From Chelydra serpentina (Eukaryota; Chordata; Testudines; Chelydridae), in NCBI GenBank assembly GCA_037349315.1, contig JBAIAC010000021.1, forward strand, positions 3,286,001 through 3,350,000: a DNA stretch of 64,000 bases, given 5' to 3'. The notes under the pieces were generated by a model. That model was not told the origin of the DNA. It did no database searches and saw only the letters and a list, made by a program, of their open reading frames with translations. The position numbers and the translations under genes are program-made. Positions 50,966 to 61,869 of this stretch are shown piece after piece. The stretch's first letter is position 1, and each line of letters starts with the position of its first letter.

Positions 50966-51399
50966 CAACTCAAAATTAATTTTTTTTCAGATTTTTTGGT
51001 TCAACCCCTGAATTGAAAAATCAGTTTTTGCTCTGCTCTGCTCATAAAGTCAAGTCAATGCAGATAATGGCTGCACTCTTGATGTGCCATGCATCACCGA
51101 TAGGCCCATATGCCAGGGCTCCAAGGTCAGCACTGGCTGCTGATTGGCAGTGCAGTTTAGGATGTTGGTTGTGACCCAGAAAGCCCAAAATGGCTTGGGA
51201 CCTTCCCGTTGAAAATTCTGCTCTCTCCCCATGGGATATCTCTACAGCTACGACCAGCAAAGGTATATGAGCTAGTAAGCCCCGGTTTAACAAACAGGGA
51301 TATTTTCTGCAAGGAATTCACAATCTTGCAACTCACTTCACACCTCCAGATCAGTTGACCTTCGAGGATTACAAAACTCATCTGTTTTCTTGGCTTGCA
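50966..51399. other. No gene seen
   Basis: Unrecognised sequence except for AT-rich foldback traces at 50966-51030. Confidence 0.4.
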
Positions 51400-51540
51400 G
51401 GACTAGATTGATCTGCTCCAACTCAGCCAGGAGTTATAGGGCTGGGTGCAGAAATGGCTGGGAGAGATTCTTTGGCCTGGGTTATGCCGGAGGCCAGACA
51501 GGACAGACATTGGGCCCTGCTGGCCTTGGAATTGCTGAGC
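51400..51540 (+). mobile_element. CR1 3' fragment
   Basis: GAGATTCTTTGGCCTGGGTT, GGAGGCCAGACAGGACAGAC and GGGCCCTGCTGGCCTTGGAA on plus. Confidence 0.75.
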
Positions 51541-51753
51541 ATGTGAATTGTGGGTTATTGGTTTTTCATTTACGTGAAGGCTTCAAGTATCAAAGTGGTT
51601 TCTATTATGTCGTACGGTGTCTTTGGGCGGTAGGACTTGGTGTATCTACAACTATTAAAACCTACAGTCGGAGATAAATACACTTTGTACAAATAGGCCT
51701 AAATTTTCAGAAATGGCCACTAATATTTGGGCAATGTTTGGCTGCCCAGCTCA

Positions 51754-52044
51754 GGTATGTCTACACTGCACACTAGGACCAGGCTTTGACTCAGGTTTAA
51801 GCCTAAACCCCCTTCCATTCACACAAAATCAGTCTGACTCAAGTCAGCCACCACTCCAGACCCTGCCAGGGGATGGGTCAAAGCCTGAATCCCACCATGA
51901 CTCGGATCCAAGCTCTGTCATTTTACAGTGTGGATGCAGACCCAAGTCAGAAGGTCTGTGTAGTGCAGTATGGAAGTGTTAGCGTGGCTGAGACCCAGGC
52001 CCAGCAATCGTAAACGCAGGTTTACAATGCAGTGTGGATGCTCA
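51754..52044. mobile_element. MITE of the TGTCTACACTGCA type
   Basis: GGTATGTCTACACTGCACAC and ACAATGCAGTGTGGATGCTC are inverted ends. The interior has repeats of GACTCAAGTCAG and GACCCAAGTCAG. Possibly Harbinger-related by its ends. Confidence 0.65.
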
Positions 52045-52404
52045 ACTTCATTTGGCTGAAAATCCAATTTTCCATTAAAAACCAGTTTGGATGGAAATAT
52101 TTTGACCAGCCCTAACTGAAAGAAATAATCATAAATAGCAATAAATCTCATTGTAGATTAACAGTAATAAATCTAGATCTATTTGCCATTTAAAAACAAA
52201 ATTAAAAGGCTCAGTTCTAGGGTCTGCTCTGGATTCTCTGTGTAGGAGCAATCTTGGGTATTTTAAGAGCTGCTGGGGCAGCTTTACAGCCAGCTCGCTG
52301 GCCCACAGGGCGCTCCCAGGTTAAGCGGATGCCAGTGCAGCATCCCTATGAGAGACTCTGGGTCCGTGTTTGCAAATAAGCCATCCGTTTAGTGGTCACT
52401 TGAG

Positions 52405-52515
52405 GTTAAGTGGTGTCATATTCACTCCTGGCACGAGGTTGGGTGAGGTTCTCTGGCCTGGGTTATGCAGGAGACCGAACTTAGATGATCATAATGGTCC
52501 CTGTGAATTTGGACC
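52405..52515 (+). mobile_element. CR1 3' fragment
   Basis: GAGGTTCTCTGGCCTGGGTT and GATGATCATAATGGTCCCTG on plus. Confidence 0.75.
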
Positions 52516-52639
52516 CTCTTGGACCAAACTAAAAAATGTCACTGGCCAGACGTGAATTGGGATCTTGCCCTGGGGCACCACCCTGTGCCACCAGCCAAGC
52601 CGGCTTGCCTGGTGATTGTTGGAATAACTATGCTCAACT

Positions 52640-52735
52640 AGAAGCGACAAAGGGTCCTGTGGCACCTTATAGACTAACAGAGGTATTGAAGCATAAGCTT
52701 TCGTGGGTGAATACCCACGTCTTCGGATGCAAGCT
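52640..52735 (-). repeat. Dispersed repeat, inverse copy of 50876-50965
   Basis: GACAAAGGGTCCTGTGGCAC, TTATAGACTAACAGAGGTAT and AAGCTTTCGTGGGTGAATAC on plus; its complement aligns with 50876-50965. Confidence 0.75.
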
Positions 52736-53334
52736 GTGGAAATGTCCAGAGGCAGATATAAAAGCCTATACTGTGTGTTCACGCAGCACCCAGCACAATG
52801 GAGCTCAACTCCCACCTCATCTCTTACTCCAGCAGCATGGCACTGCGGCTGGGATCCAGGTCCCGATTCCCATTCTGAACTCAGCGGATGTGCTTTGTCT
52901 TGGTTCAGGTCTGAAGTTCTCCGTTCTGGGTGCAAAACAAACAACAAGTGAAGATCACCAGTTTTTTCCCATCCCGGCATCCTTCATACATTCCTTGTGC
53001 CCCTCCTTTCCGGAGCTGTCCTGCAGGACACAGGAAATGAGGAAAGAGTTTGGTTTTCTATAGTTTTGTCAGAACTTTCTCCACTTGGCTACTTGCTCCA
53101 ACCCTCCTGCTCCCCACAGTCTCTTCACCTCAGTTTCATTCCACACCTGCCCCTCTTACCCTCTTCTCCCCTGCCCCCTCAGCCTCTCTTCCGTGTCCCC
53201 TCTCAATTCTCTCTTCTGTCCATGTAGCTGGTCCCCTCCTAACTAAACCCTCTGGAAAATAGAACATTATTTTGCCACCATCCCATTGGTCACTCTGCTG
53301 GTGTGTTCTACCCCTTCCTCCACCCTAGGTCTGT
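52736..53334. other. No gene seen
   Basis: Includes a MIR-tail-like GTTCACGCAGCACCCAGCAC at about 52778 and a CT-rich stretch 53100-53220. No coding evidence. Confidence 0.4.
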
Positions 53335-53438
53335 CTGGTTTGTTGAAATTGTCAACTCGTCGGGACAAGGACATCTACCACTCTGTCTGTGCACCACCTA
53401 GCACAATGAGGCCCCACGTTTGGTTACCCCGAGACACT
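53335..53438 (+). repeat. MIR-like tail
   Basis: GTCTGTGCACCACCTAGCAC and ACAATGAGGCCCCACGTTTG match the tails of 28435-28690 and 41660-42010. Confidence 0.6.
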
Positions 53439-53439
53439 G

Positions 53440-53930
53440 TCCTAAGAAACATGATTAATAAGGAAACAGGCTCTCAACTTCCTTTGAAGCTGAAGACAAG
53501 GCCATTGTGGAAAAGCTAAAAAAAATTCTTTGCATTGGTCTTCACTGCAGAAGATCTGAGGGAGATTCTCACACCCGAGCCATTCCTTTTAGGTGACCAA
53601 TCTGAGGAACTGTCCCAGGTTGAGGTGTCAATAGAGGAGGTTTGGGAGCAAATTGATAAGTTACATAGCAATTAGTCACCAGGACCAGATGATATTCACC
53701 CAGGAGTTCTGAAGGAACTCAGATAAGAAGTCACAGAACTACTAACTGTGATTTGTAACCTATCACTTAAATCAGCTTCTGTACCAGATGACTGGAGGTT
53801 AGCTAATGTGCTATCACATTTTTTTTTTTAAGGGTCCACAGTTGATCCAGGCAAGTACAGGCCAGTAAGCCTCACTTGAGTACTGGGCAAACTGGTTGAA
53901 ACTATAGTAAAAAACAGAATCACCAGACCT
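53440..53930 (+). mobile_element. CR1 ORF2 fragment
   Basis: Colinear with the complement of 61960-62290: CATTGGTCTTCACTGCAGAA, GTCACCAGGACCAGATGATA, CACCCAGGAGTTCTGAAGGA and CCAGTAAGCCTCACTTGAGT. Frames are broken. Confidence 0.8.
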
Positions 53931-53985
53931 GGGGCAAAGGGAGGGTCGAGCACCCCCTGGCTAGAGGGGAAGTCAGTGCCTATGC
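53931..53985. mobile_element. 3' fragment of the 5994-6360 element family
   Basis: AGGGTCGAGCACCCCCTGGC and AAGTCAGTGCCTATG resemble the right end of 5994-6360. It interrupts or ends the CR1 fragment. Confidence 0.5.
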
Positions 53986-54416
53986 ATGCCAGGGTTTGTC
54001 ATGCTCGTGTGAGCTCCACCTCTCTAGAATGGCTCTCGCAGTGTACGGTGGGAAAACTTGTCTGTCCCTCCGGGGGATGGTGGGTGGCAATGGCATGAGC
54101 GCTGCATGTGGAGTGGTGAGAGGTGCAGCCCCAAAGACTCCGCGTGTAACTTGATACTCACAGCGTGAGCTGTACGTCTTCGACCTTAGCGCAAGGACAG
54201 AGTCTGCCCGAGCTATGCTCATTCTCCACTTCCTGTGCCAGGGTGCGGGCGGGGTCCAACTGGCAGCTCGGCGACCTTACACCAGCTGAGAACTTCCCCA
54301 GAGAGGGGAACTCTCAGCTGGCCAGCGTGGGCAAGACTCCACCACTGGGCCCCCCTGAGTGGCACAAAGTGTCCAGAATGAGAGAGTAGAATCGGGGCCA
54401 TTATTTGGGGTTTTAC
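53986..54416. other. No gene seen
   Basis: Unrecognised sequence, moderately CpG-containing, downstream of exon 54417-54494. Confidence 0.4.
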
Positions 54417-54494
54417 CTTGGCATGAGAATGCTGCTGTTTGCTCTGCTCTCTGCATATTCATTTCTGCTACAGGAGCCTCTCCATCTTCACCAT
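54417..54494 (-). CDS. RNF213: RNF213-like gene, exon
   Basis: A 78-nt minus-strand exon between the acceptor GACTTTCAG and the donor CCAAG|GTAAAA. Only one frame is open (two nucleotides, 25 codons, one nucleotide). It encodes an acidic stretch beginning GEDGEAPVAEMNMQRAEQ. Phase in and phase out are both 1, so it joins cleanly to its neighbours on both sides. Low-complexity acidic sequence fits the poorly conserved N-terminal region of RNF213. No domain is visible, so the call depends on splice signals and phase. Confidence 0.6.
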
Positions 54495-54635
54495 CTGAAA
54501 GTCAGGGGAGGGCAGTGTTACCGAGCTGATCACAGGAGGAGCGTAAGCAGGAAACGAACGGGGCTAGGAGAAGATTCTCCCCAAGTGAGTCATTTTCAAT
54601 GCATGGAGCCAGTCCCAATAGATTTATCTCCTGGG

Positions 54636-54790
54636 TCAGAGTAGCTTAGATGGCAAGAGGCAGCTGTGAATTCTACACCTGGTTCGGCTACTGACTGACC
54701 GTGGACATGTCACTTCACTGCCCCGTGCCTCAGTTTCCCCATCTGTAGAACAGGGATGATGGTACTGACCTCTGTGGAGCTGGCAAGATG
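54636..54790 (+). repeat. MIR-like SINE
   Basis: GTAGCTTAGATGGCAAGAGG, GACCGTGGACATGTCACTTC and CCTCAGTTTCCCCATCTGTA are MIR core and flank. Confidence 0.85.
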
Positions 54791-55530
54791 GCTCCTTCCC
54801 CTTGCCCCTCCCTGCCACTGTGCACACACCTGATTGGCTGGGGGGAGTGCCGGCCAAAGGCAGAGCATTAACTCTGGCCGTTGGGAAGGTCTGAGTGAAT
54901 GAGTAGACAGGAATCAGGATGAGAGACCAGCCTGGATACTGGAAAAGAAACAGGAGCCTGAAGCTAGGGCAGAGAGGAAGCTGCTTGGAGGAGAACCCAC
55001 TGCTTGCAAAAGGGATTCTTGTAAACTCTCAGCCAGGAGCTGAGTCCATATTATCGACACACCATCCTGAGCTCACCTGCCAGCATCAGAGCACAGGGAC
55101 AGGTTGGACTGACCAAAGCTGGGGAGGGGATTGCATTGGTGCAGGGTCAAAAGTCTGTGTGTATCTAGCCGGGAGAGGAAGAGCTGTTTTGCTGTGTGCT
55201 GTGCCTGGAGGAGGTAGTCTGAATCCCTGCTAGAGATCCTGACCTGGGTCTGCTCCTGGCTTTGCCTGGGTTAGATAAAAGTGTTGTTCTATCGTTAAGT
55301 GTGGCACTTGTTCCAGGGGTTAATTCTGACCCCTCTGGGAGGGAGGCATGGGTGTCATTTCAGATGGGGGGGGGGCAACTTTAACTGTGATTCCAGGGGC
55401 TACTTAGGCATCTGAAAATTCTAGGTTTTTTGCAGATAATAACTTAGAAATTAGCTGACAGGAACACTGTACCTAATTGTATTTTTTTTCTTTCTTCATA
55501 TAGGAAACACCTATTAAAGCCATATTTTAA
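54791..55530. other. No gene seen
   Basis: Unrecognised sequence. A G-run lies at 55366-55375. Confidence 0.4.
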
Positions 55531-55534
55531 GTTT

Positions 55535-55812
55535 ATATGCAAGTTTAGGGTGTGGGGCTTGGCTATTCGGGAGAGCCCTGGAGTACAGCCACTACTCCCG
55601 ATCAAGAGGAGTCAGCTGAGGTGGTTCGGGCACCTCATAAGGATGCCCCTTAGGAGGCTTCCTTTGGAATTCTACCTGGAACATCCTACTGGGAGGAGGC
55701 CCCGAGGCCAACCCAGGACACACTGGAGGGATTATATCTCCCAGCTGGCCTGGGAACGCTTGGGAATCCCCTAAGAGGAGGTGGAACCTGTTGCGGAGGA
55801 GGGAGGCCCACA
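55535..55812 (+). pseudogene. LINE ORF2 C-terminal fragment (non-CR1)
   Basis: The frame 55550-55774 encodes IKRSQLRWFGHLIRMPLRRL, PTGRRPRGQPRTHWRDYISQ and LAWERLGIP. R-x-x-Q-L-R-W-x-G-H and G-R-R-P-R-G-x-P-x-T-x-W-R-D-Y is the well-known C-terminal signature of several fish and reptile LINEs. The clade is not certain. No reverse-transcriptase domain remains. Confidence 0.75.
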
Positions 55813-56213
55813 CTCACTCACTCTATCTTAATCAATTGCTTTTCACGCCACTAAAAATGTATTTATTTTATTTTAACAGCTGTGATTTTTTTAAAATCTT
55901 TTATTAAGAACAGGGATTTATTTTTCTAATTATTTTGTCATTTATGTTTACTGATCACAATCATGTACATGAGCCACTAACATCTGATTCCAACATTACT
56001 ATTAATATCAGACTTGGAACCAAATTTATTTTTGTATGAATTTTACATTAGTTTACAGATATAACTAAAAATACAATTTGAAAATAAGCAAACTTCATTT
56101 GCCCCGTGTCTAAAGTTATGTGTTTTAGCTAATTTTTTGGGTGTGTTTTTTTTAAACTGGCACTATTAAGGTGAGTACAACCTAAATTTATATTCTAGAA
56201 GGACAATATTATT
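55813..56213. other. No gene seen
   Basis: AT-rich unrecognised sequence. Confidence 0.4.
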
Positions 56214-56393
56214 TCATAGAATATCAGGGTTGGAAGGGACTTTAGGAGGTCATCTAATCCAACCCCCTGCTCAAAGCAGGGCCTATCCCCAATTTTTGCC
56301 CCAGATCCCTAAATGGCCCCCTCAAGGATTGAACTCACAACCCTGGGTTTAGCAGGCCAATGCTCAAACCACTGAGCTGTCCCTCCCCCCCTA
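56214..56393 (-). repeat. tRNA-derived SINE with CR1 tail
   Basis: The plus strand starts TCATAGAATATCAGGGTTGG and ends with GATTGAACTCACAACCCTGG and AAACCACTGAGCTGTCCCTC, the complement of the family at 34518-34702. Confidence 0.92.
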
Positions 56394-56439
56394 AATTTGT
56401 ATTTGATTGTCATGCATTATTTAAAGTAGTATAAAGGGA

Positions 56440-58667
56440 GGCAGTGCCCATGAGATGGTCGAGTTCAGGATCCTGACACAAGGAAGAAAGGAGAGCAGTA
56501 GAATACAGAGCCTGGACTTCAGAAAAGCAGACTTTGACTCCCTCAGGGAACTGATGGGCAAGGTCCCCTGGGAGAATAACATGAGGGGGAAAGGAGTCGA
56601 GGAAAGCTGGCTGTATTTTAAAGAATCCTTATTGAGGTTGCAGGAACAAACCATCCCGATGTGTAGAAAGAAAAGTAAATATGGCAGGCGACCAGCTTGG
56701 CTTAACAGTGAAATCCTTGCTCGTCTTAAACACAAAAAAGCAGCTTACAAGAAGTGGAAGATTGGACAAATGACCAGGGAGGAGTATAAAAATATTGTTC
56801 AGGCATGCAGGAGTGAAATTAGGAAGGCCAAATCACACTTGGAGTTGCAGCTAGCCGGAGATGTTAGGAGTAACAAGAAGGGTTTCTTCAGGTATGTGAG
56901 CAACAAGAAGAAGGTCAAGGAAAGTGTGGGCCCCTTACTGAATGAGGGAGGGAACCTAGTGACAGAGGATGTGGAGAAAGCTAGTGTACTCAATGCTTTT
57001 TTTGCCTGTCTTCACAGACAAGGTCAGCTCCCAGGCGGCTGCACTCCGCAGCACGGTATGGGGAGGAGGTGACCAGCCCTCTGTGGAAAAAGAAGTAGTT
57101 CGGGACTATTTAGAAAAGCTGGACGAACACAAGTCCATGGGGCCGGAGGCACTGCATCCGAGGGTGCTAAAGGAGTTGGCCGATGTGATTGCAGAGCCAT
57201 TGGCCATTATCTTTGACAAATCATGGCAATCGGGGGAGGTCCCGGATGACTGGAAAAAAGCTAATGTAGTGCCCATCTTTAAAAAAGGGAAGAAGGAAGA
57301 TCCGGGGAACTACAGGCCAGTCAGTCTCACCTCAATCCCTGGAAAAATCATGGAACAGGTCCTAAAGGAATCAATTCTGAACCACTTAAAGGAGGGGAAA
57401 GTGATCAGGAACAGTCAGCATGGATTCACCAAGGGCAAGTCATGCCTGACTAACCTAATTGCCTTCTATGATGAGATAACTGGCTCTGTGGATGAGGGGA
57501 AAGCAGTGGATGTGCTATTTCTTGACTTTAGCAAAGCTTTTGATAGTCTCCCACAGTGTTCTTGCCAGCAAGGTAAAGAAGTATGGGCTGGATGAATGGA
57601 CGGTAAGGTGGATAGAAAACTGGCTGGATGGTCGTGCTCAACAGGTAGTGATCAATGGCTCCATGTCTAGTTGGCAGCCGGTATCAAGTGGAGTGCCCCA
57701 AGGGTCGGTGCTGGGGCTGGTTTTGTTTAATATCTTCATTAACGATCTGGAGGATGGTGTGGACTGCACCCTTAGCAAGTTTGCAGATGACACTAAACTG
57801 GGAGGAGTGGTTGATACGCTGGAGGGTAGGGATAGGATACAGAGGGACCTAGACAAATTAGAGGATTGGGCCAAAAGAAATCTGATGAGGTTCAACAAGG
57901 ACAAGTGCAGAGTCCTGCACTTAGGACGGAAGAATCCCATGCACTGCTACAGACTAGGGACCGAATGGCTGGGCAGCAGTTCTGCAGAAAAGGACCTCGG
58001 GGTTACAGTGGACGAAAAGCTGAATATGAGTCAACAGTGTGCCCTTGTTGCCAAGAAGGCTAACGGCATTTTGGGCTGTATAAGTAGGGGCATTTCCAAC
58101 AGATCGAGGGACGTGATTATTCCCCTCTATTCGGCACTGGTGAGGCCTCATTTGGAGTACTGTGTCTAGTTTTGGGCCCCACACTACAAGAAGGATGTGG
58201 ATAAATTGGAAAGAGTCCAACGGAGGGCAACAAAAATGATTAGGGGGCTGGAGCACATGACTTATGAGGAGAGGCTGAGGGAACTGGGATTGTTTAGCCT
58301 GCAGAAGAGAAGAGTGAGGGGGGATTTGATAGCTGCTTTCAACTACCTAAAAGGGGGTTCCAAAGAGGATGGATCTAGACTGTTCTCAGTGGTAGAAGAT
58401 GACAGAACAAGGAGTAATGGTCTCAAGTTGCAGAGGGGGAGGTTTAGGTTGGATATTAGGAAAAACTTTTTCACTAGTAGGGTGGTGAAGCACTGGAATG
58501 GGTTACCTAGGGAGGTGGTGAAATCTCCTTCCTTAGAGGTTTTTAAGGTCAGGCTTGACAAAGCCCTGGCTGGGATGATCTAGTTGGGGTTGGTCCTGCT
58601 TTGAGCAGGGGGTTGGACTAGATGACCTCCTGAGGTCCCTTCCAACCCTGAGATTCTATGATTCTAT
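56440..58667 (+). mobile_element. Young CR1 LINE
   Basis: The longest of the three young plus-strand copies. It begins about GCCCATGAGATGGTCGAGTT and ends in the CR1 tail CTATGATTCTATGA. Upstream of the reverse transcriptase it shows the same sequence as 31261 onward. Confidence 0.93.
56455..58583 (+). pseudogene. CR1 ORF2, three frameshifts or stops
   Basis: Frames 56455-57072, 56969-57595, 57492-58169 and 58197-58583. Two-base losses near 57006 and 57546 shift the frame, and TAG at 58167-58169 replaces a Gln codon present in the other copies. The F-A-D-D box is intact at 57780-57791. The C-terminal frame encodes [18 protein letters not shown] and [19 protein letters not shown]. Confidence 0.9.
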
Positions 58668-59737
58668 GAAAGCACAATATGGTAATAAAAGTAATAATGA
58701 TAAATTACTCCTGCCGGGACAGGTTTGGCATTTTAGAACTCATTACTCCGAGAATTACATTTAAGCATAAGAGAGAAATAAAATTATGAAATACACAGAC
58801 CAGTCAAAAAACTAAAATAACAGCACTGTAAACCATGATGAACTTCAAAAGAATAATATTACAGAGAATATATGTGCATTGCACATTTTGATAGGAAGTA
58901 CCAACAAGTAACAACAACAGTAACACAAGTGGGTGTGTCTGTGTGCAAGAGTGTGTGTGTATGTGAAAGTTTACGTTTTGGAGGGAAGTGTGTGCGTGTG
59001 CCTGAGTGTGTCGGCTCGCTGTCTCTTTAAGATGAGCACTTAGAAGCCTGAACACTTGTTCGGTACAGCAGTCATGGGTGGCACATGACTCTGGCATTTG
59101 GGGAGGCTGGTGCAAACGCTCAGCCTCCTCCTCCCGAGGTCCCGCCCACACTCCACCCCTGTTCTGCCCCAGACCCTGCTCCCACTCAGCCCCCTCCCCA
59201 GAGGCCCTGCCACTTGCCTTCACTACTTGCAGAAGAAGAGAGGAGTGAGCGGTGACAAGGGGTGGGAGAGGAGGCCAAGGGGGTGGGGACTGAGTGGCTC
59301 CACCCCTTCCCCCAAGGCCTCCCCACCTGATGCTCGCTCCTCTCCTTCACCCGCTCCCACTCCTGAGTTCGAGGCACAAACAGGTTCCCTGTCCGCCAAC
59401 CCCAGCTCAGCGGAGACTGGGTACATGGACCAGGGAAGGGAACGCCCCAACATCAGCCCCCACTCCCAGCTCTGCGCAGCAGACCAGGAGTCTCTACTGC
59501 TGCCCAGTGTACTCTACTGCCTGGCCAGTGTGTGTGTCATCACAGTGACAAACACACACCAGATTGTTACCCTTGCACCGAAGTATGTATTTATTCTTTC
59601 CTTGCAAAGTAGAAAGATGTACTGGGGGCTTACAGCAAGAGCTCACAAAGCCTTCTTTCCTCAGCCCAGGCTCACCCTCTGAGCTTTTCTTCTGAGCTTC
59701 CTCTTTGCCTCCTGTTCCTTCCACTTGTATCCTCCCA
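58668..59737. other. No gene seen; TG-rich and GC-rich stretches
   Basis: A degenerate TG microsatellite lies at about 58928-59010. 59085-59480 is GC-rich with CCCGCCCACACTCCACCCC-type motifs resembling the interior of 5994-6360. A 194-codon plus-strand frame (59098-59682) has no motif and is low-complexity. Confidence 0.4.
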
Positions 59738-59945
59738 ATAAGGGGGAGGCATTGCTCAGTGGTTTGAGCATTGGCCTGCTAAACTCAGGGTTGTGAGTTC
59801 AATCCTTGAGGGGGCCATTTAGGGATCTGGGGCAAAAATCTGTCAGGGGACAGTACTTGGTCCTGCTAGTGAAAGGAGGGGACTGGACTCGATGACCTTT
59901 CAAGGGCCTTCCAGCTCTATGAGATAGGTATATCTCCATATATTA
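59738..59945 (+). repeat. tRNA-derived SINE with CR1-like tail
   Basis: GGGGGAGGCATTGCTCAGTG, GTTGTGAGTTCAATCCTTGA, GACAGTACTTGGTCCTGCTA. The tail matches 25506-25697, not 34518-34702, so two subfamilies are present. Confidence 0.9.
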
Positions 59946-60780
59946 ATTACATTGTTAGCAAAGTGATTATCACCCAGGTGCTCATAATAAGAACATAAGA
60001 ATGGCCATACTGGGTCAGACCAAAGGTCCATGTATCCCAGTATCCTGTCTTCCGACAGTGGCCAAGGCCAGATGCTTCAGAGGGAATGAACAAAACAGGG
60101 AATCATCAAGTGATCCATCTCTTGTTGCCCATTCCCAGCTTCTGGCAAACAGAGGCTAGGGATACCATCCCTGCCCGTCCTGGCTAATAGCCATTGATGG
60201 ACCTATCCTCCATGAATTTATCTGGTTCTTTTTTTAACCCTATTATAGGCTTGTCCTCCACAACATCCTCTGTCAAGGAGTTCCACAGGTTGACTGTGCA
60301 TTGTGTGAAGAAATACTTCCTTTTGTTTGTTTTAAACCTGCTGCCTATTAATTTTATTTGGCGACCCCTAGTTCTTGTGTTATGAGAAGGAGTAAATAAC
60401 ACTTCCTTATTTACTTTCTCCACACCAGTCATGATTTTATAGACCTGTATGATATCCCCCTAGTTGTATCTTTTCCAAGCTGAAAAGTCCCAATCTTATT
60501 AATCTCTCCTCATAGGTCAGCTGTTCCATACCCCTAATCATTTTTGTTGCCCTTTTCTGAACCGTTTCCAGTTCCAATATATCTTTTTTGAGATGGGGCG
60601 GCCACAGCTGCATGCAGAATTCAAGATGTGGGCATACAATGGATTTATATAGAGGCAACATGATATTTTCTGTTGTATTATCTATCCCTTTCTTAATGAT
60701 TCCTAATATTCTGTTCGATTTTTTGACTGCCGCTGCACATTGAATGGATGTTTTCAGAGAACTATCCACAATGACTCTGA

Positions 60781-61085
60781 GGCCAGGTCTACACTACAGG
60801 GCGGGGGAGGGGGTGTATCGATGTAAGGTACGCAACTTCAGCTACGTGAATAACGTAGCTGAAGTCGACATACCTCGCTCGACTTACCTCGCCGTGAGGA
60901 CGCTGCAATGTCGACTGCCGCCACTCCCCCGTCGACTTCGCTTCCACCTCTCGTCAGGGTGGATTACCGGAGTCAAAAGGAGAGCGATTGGGGATCGATT
61001 TATCGCGTCTACACTAGATGCGAAAAATCAATCCCCAAAAGATCGATTGCTACCTGCCGAATTGGTGGATAGTGTAGACCAGCCC
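60781..61085. mobile_element. Harbinger-type MITE in CR1
   Basis: Ends GGCCAGGTCTACACTACAGG and GGATAGTGTAGACCAGCCC. Flanks are TGA (60778-60780) and TAA (61086-61088), a decayed TAA duplication. It holds the ACTTCAGCTACG...CGTAGCTGAAGT hairpin. Confidence 0.9.
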
Positions 61086-61576
61086 TAAGATCTCTTTCTT
61101 GAGTGGCAACAGCTAATTTAGACCCCATCATTTTATGTGTATAGTTGGGATTATGTTTTCCAATGTGCATTACTTTGCATTTATCAACACTCACTTTCAT
61201 CTGACATTTTGTTGCCCAGTCAACCAAGTTTTGTGTCTCTTCTCAGTCTGCTTTGGACTTAACTATCTTGAGTAGTTTTGTATCATCAGCAAATTTTACC
61301 TCCTCACCGTTTACCCATTTTTCCAGATCATTTATGAGTATGTTGAATAGTACTTGTCAAAGTACAGACCCTTAGGGGACACAACTATTTACCTCTCTCC
61401 GTTCTGAAAACTGATCACTAATTCTTTTCTTTTGTTTTCCATCTTTTAACCAATTACTGATCGGTGAGAGAACCTTCCCTCTTATCCCATGACAATTTAT
61501 GTTGCTTAAGAATCTTTGGTGAGGGACCTTGTCAAAGGCCTTCCAAATATCTAAGTACACTATATCTACTGGATCC

Positions 61577-61869
61577 ATAGGCGCCGACTCTGTGGGTGCT
61601 CCGGGGCTGGAGCACCCACGGAGAAAAATTGGTGGGTGCTCTGCACCCACCGGCAACTCCCCGCCCGCGCCGGACCCGCGGAAACTTCCTGGGCACTGGG
61701 AGACGTTGCGGGGCCCCGCCCCCGACGCTGAGCAACGTTGTGTCGGCGTCGGGGGCGGGGCCCCGCAACGTCACCCGGCGTCGGGGGCGGGGCCCGGCAT
61801 CGGGCGGGGCCCCACCCCGGATGCCGGGTGACAGCACCCACGGGCGGGGCCGGACGTCGGCCCCTATGA
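61577..61869. mobile_element. hAT-like element with perfect 8-bp target duplication
   Basis: CTGGATCC at 61569-61576 and 61870-61877. Ends ATAGGCGCCGACTC and GTCGGCCCCTATGA. The interior shows GTTGCGGGGCCCCGCCCCCG and its inverse, so it is strongly foldback and CpG-rich. It is inserted in CR1 reverse transcriptase. Confidence 0.93.

Noticed and set aside
59098..59682. 194-codon plus-strand frame
   Set aside because: Ser/Pro-rich, no motif; GC-rich repeat-like sequence with no splice logic.
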